From positions 1 to 64,000 of the forward strand of contig JAIXMP010000051.1 of the NCBI GenBank assembly GCA_025677815.1: a stretch of 64,000 nt of DNA, given 5' to 3'. The notes under the pieces were generated by a model. That model was not told where the DNA came from and searched no databases. It saw nothing but the letters and a program-made list of their open reading frames with translations. Of the stretch, positions 58,701-64,000 are shown piece after piece. The first letter of the stretch is position 1. Each line of letters starts with the position of its first letter. The DNA comes from Phascolomyces articulosus. Its lineage: Eukaryota > Mucoromycota > Mucoromycetes > Mucorales > Lichtheimiaceae. The translations under genes and the position numbers were made by a program.

Positions 58701-61228
58701 TGAGTCGATAAAATATCTGCTGAAGGTTCTTGGACTTCATGAACAACATCGGCTAAGGCAAGACCAAAGGCGGATAAAATGGAACTGTGACGGTATAAGA
58801 CAATTTTACTAATGCCAAGATTACGGGCAATACCACATGCTACCATAATATTTGTTTGAATTAGTTATTCGTTTCTTTTTTTCATCAAATAGCTTTTTTT
58901 CCTTTCTTTTTTTTTTTTTTTAAAAAAAAAAAACAAGTTCCCACTATTACCATGTTGACCACCAGCACCACCAAAAACAGCCAGTGTATGATGACTTGTA
59001 TTGTGGCCTTTGGCTTCTGTTAGGGATCGAATAGGTCGGCACATGGTTTCATTAGCCACCTTGATAAAGCCATAAACGACTTCATCAATCGTCTTTGGAT
59101 CGTTGGGATTAGCAGCATTAATTTCTTCAGCCAATTGAGTAAATTTTTGATGTACAATATCGGTATCTAAAGGCTGGTCTTCAGTAGGACCAAAGATCTT
59201 GGGAAAGTATTCTGGAAGTAATCGACCAAGGTATAAGTTGGCGTCTGATACAGCTAACGGACCACCCTTTCTAAACATAGTGTGAGTATGTATATATTGA
59301 AATATGCATCGTGACAAATGATACAGAACAATATTTTACCTGTAACAAGCGGGACCTGGATGAGCGCCAGCACTCTATGTTTTGATTTTTCATTATTAAT
59401 ATAATCGTAATTCATTAATAACAATATTTCCCATCCTCCTTTTCTTTTTACCTCTGGTCCAACAACAAACATGCCATTCTTAAAGAATAACATGGATCCA
59501 CCTCCAGCAGCTACTGTATTGATATCCAATTGAGGTGCTTGGATTGTAATGCCAGCTGTTGTTGTCTCAAACACGTGTTCAAACATGCCACCATAACGTG
59601 ATACGTCTATTAATGGATTATACGTTGTTTTTGTTCAGTCGTCATATTCAGGAACATATAAAACACTCACACTCTATAATATCCGCGTTTTGTTTTTTAT
59701 TTATTTATTCTTTTACCTGTACTCGTGCCTCCCATATCGAACCCAATAACAGGATCATCTCCATCTTCGTACGACGTTGTACTATATCCGACCACACCTC
59801 CGGCTGGGCCTGAAAGAATAGCTCGAAAGCCCGAAAAATTACTCACAGGAACCAAACCACCATCACTTTGCATGAACTGTAATTTCGTTGTTCCTTTTTC
59901 AAAACCATCATCAAATCCACTAGTGAAACCTTCGATATATCTTTGAATACAAGGTGTCAAATAAGCATCAGCTGTTGTGGATGTACCACGGGGTACAATC
60001 TTTACCATAGGCATCACACTATGTGATAACGAGATATGTGTAAAGCCAATGGATTTAGCGATGTCACCAATCAAATTTTCGTGGTCTATATAGTTATATA
60101 TATCTTGAATAAACCTTTCTCATACCAAACTAACAGGGCGATAGTCTTGTCACTTTATCTACCTCCATCTCCCTCTCTCTTTTTTATCTTTTTCTTATAG
60201 TTTACCTGGGAAGGTATAGGAATGCATCAAACAGATAGCGATACTGCGGAATCCATCATCATATACTTTTTGCAATTGCTGCTTGACGATTTCCGAATCT
60301 TTTTTTAAAGGAAAGTTCACGTAATTATAAATAATACAAATTTCTCTTATTAATCATTGAAAAACTGCCACTTTTATATATATATATATATATATACCTG
60401 GTTTTTTCTGTACAGTAAGCCATTCTCCAGAGACACCTTCAATAGCTTCGGGGACATCTTTGGGTTCAACACGATCAATAGCAGCAGCTGAGTTGAGTAA
60501 TACAATACTATTCGGATTTGGTTGCTTATTAATATACTTAATCCCAGATCTCTTCTATCCATTATTACCACACTTTCATCTAAACAATATCATAAAAATA
60601 AAGTGTTTTTCTACCGTTCATCAATTTCAACAACACTTTGTTGAAGAACATCTGGCTTTGTAATAGCCAAATCAAAAATTCTTGGACGAGCCTGATTTCC
60701 TATTATTATAATTATATAGTTCAATACATTTTAAGTTATGAATCTATCCCCATCCTTCCCCTTCTTATTTTACAGAAGAAAAATATTACCGATATTTAAT
60801 AAATCTTTAAAGCCTTTTGTAATAACTAAAGCACAACGTTCACCTTTACGTTCTAATAACGCGTTGGTTGCAACTGTAGTACCCATACGAACACTATCTA
60901 TAACGTATGTATTTTGTTTGTTTTTTAATACAGTACATCAACACCATGTCGTTTCTTAATAGAGAAATATATAAAAAATAATTGAACATTTACCAATGGC
61001 ATCGGTAGGAACAGGTTCATTGCGCGAAAGCTTTTGACCTGTTGCCATTTCAACAATACGACGAATGCCTTCTGTAGGAGCGTCTTTATAATTGGCTGGA
61101 TCTTCAGACAAGAGTTTGACAACAAACTCGCGTGTCTCTGGAGCACCGGGATTACCATAAAAACCAATACAGTCGGTAAAGGTACCACCACGGTCAATAC
61201 AAATAGTAAGTTTTGGTTGTGAAGTCAT
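55754..61228 (-). CDS. OXP1: 5-oxoprolinase, ATP-hydrolysing
   Basis: Sixteen exons: 61228-60994, 60897-60790, 60699-60615, 60507-60398, 60298-60206, 60085-59717, 59606-59452, 59374-59340, 59270-58951, 58839-57829, 57686-57591, 57492-57467, 57342-57195, 57092-56443, 56363-56279 and 56139-55754. Every junction is in phase and the product is 1303 aa, as expected (about 1290). The hydantoinase A part opens with [15 protein letters not shown], then [57 protein letters not shown] and GFDMGGTST (325-333, phosphate loop). The hydantoinase B part begins near 743 ([19 protein letters not shown]) with [37 protein letters not shown] and [15 protein letters not shown]. It opens 5-oxoproline to glutamate using ATP, in the cytosolic gamma-glutamyl (glutathione) cycle. 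One donor is GTAGAA (exon 3). The 26-bp exon 12 and 35-bp exon 8 are easily missed by prediction programs. Confidence 0.93.
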
Positions 61229-61301
61229 AGTTACGGTAATGAAGAAAAAAGAAGAATATTGAAAGAGGCATAAACTTAAATTTTTAAACAACCAGTACTT
61301 G

Positions 61302-61577
61302 ATGGGGTGGATAAACATTGATGCGAATTTGTTCACCCTCATCTTAAAACCTTTTAATTTTCCAGATTTACAAACTCTGCGTGATTTTATCAATCACAAA
61401 TCTAATATACACACTAAGAAGGCAAACAATCTGGTAAAGTGGCTTGATCGACCGGTTAATCTGGTTTGGAAGGAATTGACAGTTTTTGCAAGGAAACGTT
61501 TCATTTGGATGCCATTCTATACTTTAGGTGGACTTGGTAGTTTGTTATTTCCTGCTTATATTACATGGCGGCTGTGA
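61302..61577 (+). CDS. Possible small single-span membrane protein
   Basis: Uninterrupted 91-codon frame starting MGWINIDANLFTLILKPFNF and ending FYTLGGLGSLLFPAYITWRL, a hydrophobic C-terminal helix with basic residues before it (FARKRFIW). It is 73 bp from, and divergent to, the oxoprolinase start codon. It is longer and more regular than other chance frames in this AT-rich DNA and has a sensible tail-anchor layout, but I know no homologue. It could also be chance. Confidence 0.4.
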   Translation: MGWINIDANLFTLILKPFNFPDLQTLRDFINHKSNIHTKKANNLVKWLDRPVNLVWKELTVFARKRFIWMPFYTLGGLGSLLFPAYITWRL

Positions 61578-61851
61578 AATCCTTTTTGTGTTGTCAATGA
61601 ATCATCCAAGGCCCAATTTAGCTTCCTCATCTTCCTCATAATCATCACCACCTAACAAACGCAGAAAACCAAACATCTTTTCTCTCTTCAAATATTTTAT
61701 AATTTACCCAATTATCTGCTTCATCAACAATGTATGTTTGATGACAGTAGTAAATTACCGATGTGTTATTTCCTTCTACTTGTTTTTCGGTAAAAAAAAA
61801 TATTTCTTTTCTTCTTCTTTCTTTCTCTCTTTCTATTATTGATAGTATAAA

Positions 61852-62703
61852 ATGTTTTTAAAGTCTGCATTTCGCCATGTTGCTACTACTGCTTCCTGTC
61901 GACAACAACATATAGCTCGTAATGCTATCAAGTTGACAAATCCCATCATCCAACGTTCTCAATTTAGCACTTGTCAAGTACTAATGAGTATGTTGTTATT
62001 TTAGTACTATACATATGACAATTTTTTCTGATACAAGTATAATTTTTGTTCATAATATAGCACGAACGCTGTACACTAAAGATCACGAATGGCTTACATT
62101 GGATGGTCAAGGATTTGGTGTTCTTGGTATTACTGATTATGCTCAAAAGTAAGTTATGAATAACCTTCCAAATATATATATATAATGTTATATAACTACT
62201 TTATAAAATAATAAAGGGCTCTTGGTGATGTTGTGTATGTCGAAACACCGATTATTGGCGATGAGATCAAAAAGAATGGTTTGTATTATCGATGTTCATT
62301 ACATATCTGTTTCGTTCTTGGGTTTACTAACACATCCAAATATAAAATAATAATATAAAGACCAAATTGGAGCTATTGAATCGGTCAAGGCAGCTAGTGA
62401 TATTTATTCACCTGTTTCTGGAGAAATTGTCAATGCAAATGAAAAGCTTACAGATTATCCTTCAATAATTAATGAGAGTCCCGAAGATGAAGGTAAACAA
62501 ATGAGGAAAAACAGCAAAAATTAAAAAGCAAAATAAAATAAAAAAAAATGTACAAAAAGTATATGTATTTACACGCACACACATAAATATATTATTTAGG
62601 TTGGTTTGTCAAGATTAAATTATCAAATCATGACGAAGTGGATGAGCTTATGGATGATATCGAGTATGCTGCTTATTGTGATGATGCTGAAAAGGATGCA
62701 TAA
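61852..62703 (+). CDS. GCV3: Glycine cleavage system H protein, mitochondrial
   Basis: Exons are 61852-61987, 62061-62148, 62217-62278, 62361-62492 and 62600-62703; the product is 173 aa. Residues 1 to about 46 are a mitochondrial presequence ([20 protein letters not shown]). The mature protein begins around [11 protein letters not shown], then [40 protein letters not shown] (lipoyl-lysine K105) and [17 protein letters not shown]. The H protein carries the aminomethyl group between the P, T and L proteins of glycine decarboxylase; its lipoate also seeds lipoylation of other dehydrogenases. Length and motifs are ordinary for the family. The upstream 100 bp is pyrimidine-rich. Confidence 0.93.
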
Positions 62704-62936
62704 TAATAAAAAAATAGTATGATAGTAAAAAAAACACCACCCCCAATAAAATGGATGATGTAATTATTACGATCGTCGTTAAAAAAAGCTGTTATTTCTA
62801 TCTTGTTAAATCAACGGAATTTTTGGGTTGCCAGAATGCCTAATGAAAAAAAAATGAGGGTTATCAACTATGAATATTTTATACATCTCTTTTTTTCATG
62901 CTGCTTTTTTTTCGTTGTTATAATATATCTCCGACC

Positions 62937-64000
62937 CTAATAAAACCGGTACATCTTGAACTTTTTGACAATGTTCCGGGGAACAAAGGATCGTTTTTTT
63001 GAAAAAATAATAAATTTATATAAATATCACTTACAAGATCATCAGAACCTGTTACCATCATCATATATTGTGGGTTGAAGCCAGCCACTTGAATACTTTC
63101 AGAATGGGGTGTTTCCAATGTACACATGGGTAAATTATCATGAATAGGTCCTACTGTGGATGCAGGTTTTTCTAGATCCCATATACGTAGATTTCCATCA
63201 CGACCACCTATTTTTTTTATCATTGATATTTATAGACATGAGTATCATGACAGAATGTACAATGGAAAATAATTGTAAAAAAAAAAAAAAAAAAAAAAAG
63301 ATGGATCGTCATGGTCCTATTTTTTTTTTTTTTACCTGTAAAGACATATCGACCATCTGGAGTAAAGCCAGCTTCTTCTCCATTGGAAGATCCTGCAAGA
63401 CGTGCGCGACCATGACCACTAAGTCGTTGTTTGATATGACCTTCAAATGCATCAATAAGATAATTTGTTTGTCCCGCCGTACTAATAAGGATACTTTTTC
63501 CAGTATTTGAAAACTTGAGTCCTGTCCAATCTGGGATGCCTTGTGGATAATAATAATCATCTCGCATTGTCCATGTAGCAAAAGGACCCTATAATATATA
63601 TATGGTCAATATTATTGCTTCATGCGTTGATTATATAGCACTAAATAAAAACTCATATTCTATCCCTTTTTTATTATTAGAAGAAAAAAAAACGTCATGC
63701 ACTTACCGATTCATATTTTCGTAAATCATAGACTTTCACAGTCCCTGAATCCGTTCCCACTGCAAATACCAGACCTGCAGGATCAAAGGCTGCTGTTGGA
63801 CGACCAGATGTTGTAATAACACCCTATTTTATACGTTTTTCTTAATATCACATGTAACGAATAGAATCCTCCTTTTCCCACATACAATCAATCATCCTTT
63901 CCCAAAAATCTTATTTTATACGTGGTAATGATCAATACCTGACAGTTTGAAGTTCGTAAATCCCATAATCGAACTGTGTTATCTAATGATGCCGATAATA
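62937..64000 (-). CDS. SWD2: Swd2/WDR82-like WD40 protein (3' part only)
   Basis: Exons inside the window: 64000-63939 (continues beyond the edge), 63823-63707, 63588-63336, 63207-63035 and 62960-62937. Motifs: ASLDNTVRLWDLRTSNCQ, GRPTAAFDPAGLVFAVGTDS, VKVYDLRKYES, GPFATWTMRDD, DWTGLKFSNTGKSILISTAG, LIDAFEGH, EAGFTPDGRYVFTG, RDGNLRIWDLE, and ESIQVAGFNPQYMMMVTGSDD. This order matches Swd2/WDR82, a subunit of the Set1/COMPASS H3K4 methyltransferase and of the cleavage/polyadenylation-linked phosphatase module in the nucleus. GHGRARLAGSSNGEE replaces the usual short loop. The last exon (eight codons, FKMYRFY) is tentative: another frame across 62990-62900 is also protein-like but lacks an AG acceptor. 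The N-terminal third lies outside the window. Confidence 0.85.

Noticed and set aside
57746..58846. The 366-codon frame with a TTG/ATG-like start as a separate gene
   Set aside because: It is exon 10 of oxoprolinase; splice sites at both ends are in phase with neighbours, and the apparent start and stop are intronic.
58903..58933. T16/A12 inverted homopolymer in an oxoprolinase intron as a regulatory hairpin
   Set aside because: Homopolymer runs are common in all introns here; adjacency of T and A runs alone is not evidence of function.
1..64000. tRNA, rRNA, CRISPR arrays and bacterial-type operons
   Set aside because: By eye I found no tRNA cloverleaf (no convincing B-box GGTTCGANTCC), no rRNA segments and no regular spacer arrays; gene structure is eukaryotic throughout.

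Overview
This is nuclear DNA of a filamentous fungus, most likely a Mucoromycota (Mucorales-type) species. The evidence is AT-rich intergenic DNA full of A/T runs, genes split by many short GT-AG introns (mostly about 50-130 bp), a secreted LysM protein with a bacterial-type 3D domain, F-box/TPR/LRR paralogues, and decayed transposon genes. I saw no rRNA, tRNA or CRISPR. Gene models were built by hand: exons were joined only where splice dinucleotides, reading phase and protein-family logic all agreed.

Left part (1-29.5 kb), mostly housekeeping genes. After a 5-kb gene-poor stretch, which holds a solo LTR lodged in a dead gene, come SEC66 (ER translocation), a Rab1/Ypt1-like GTPase and, divergent from it, the LysM-3D protein. 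Next are a NAPE-PLD-type phospholipase and MND1 (meiotic recombination), both on the minus strand, then a 3.2-kb gap with a rotted transposon fragment. A mitochondrial 3-hydroxyisobutyryl-CoA hydrolase (valine breakdown) follows. It is next to two convergent F-box/TPR/LRR paralogues that enclose a small unknown gene and a fossil exon of a crotonase-type gene.

Middle part (29.6-45.9 kb), an accessory island. It is bounded by two copies, in the same orientation, of a roughly 310-bp segment; the right copy is the true 3' end of an acyl-CoA thioesterase gene and the left copy is a stray duplicate. Between them lie an ATCCATGAA-rich repeat field, a dead gene with a pogo-type MITE in its coding sequence, an intact unknown 8-exon gene, and (divergent from that) a multiply broken gene that joins AT-hooks, a cysteine-rich/transposase-like region and a WRN-type 3'-5' exonuclease. 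A nested 451/153-bp tandem repeat follows.

Right part (45.8-64 kb), again housekeeping: acyl-CoA thioesterase (TesB type), a DMT-superfamily transporter, an unknown two-exon gene, a 16-exon 5-oxoprolinase (glutathione cycle), the glycine-cleavage H protein, and the 3' part of a Swd2/WDR82 WD40 gene that runs off the window.

The housekeeping genes do not form one pathway. HIBCH, the H protein, the thioesterase and oxoprolinase are all primary metabolism, but nothing suggests a cluster. The most unusual material is the island and the insertions whose excision restores reading frames.
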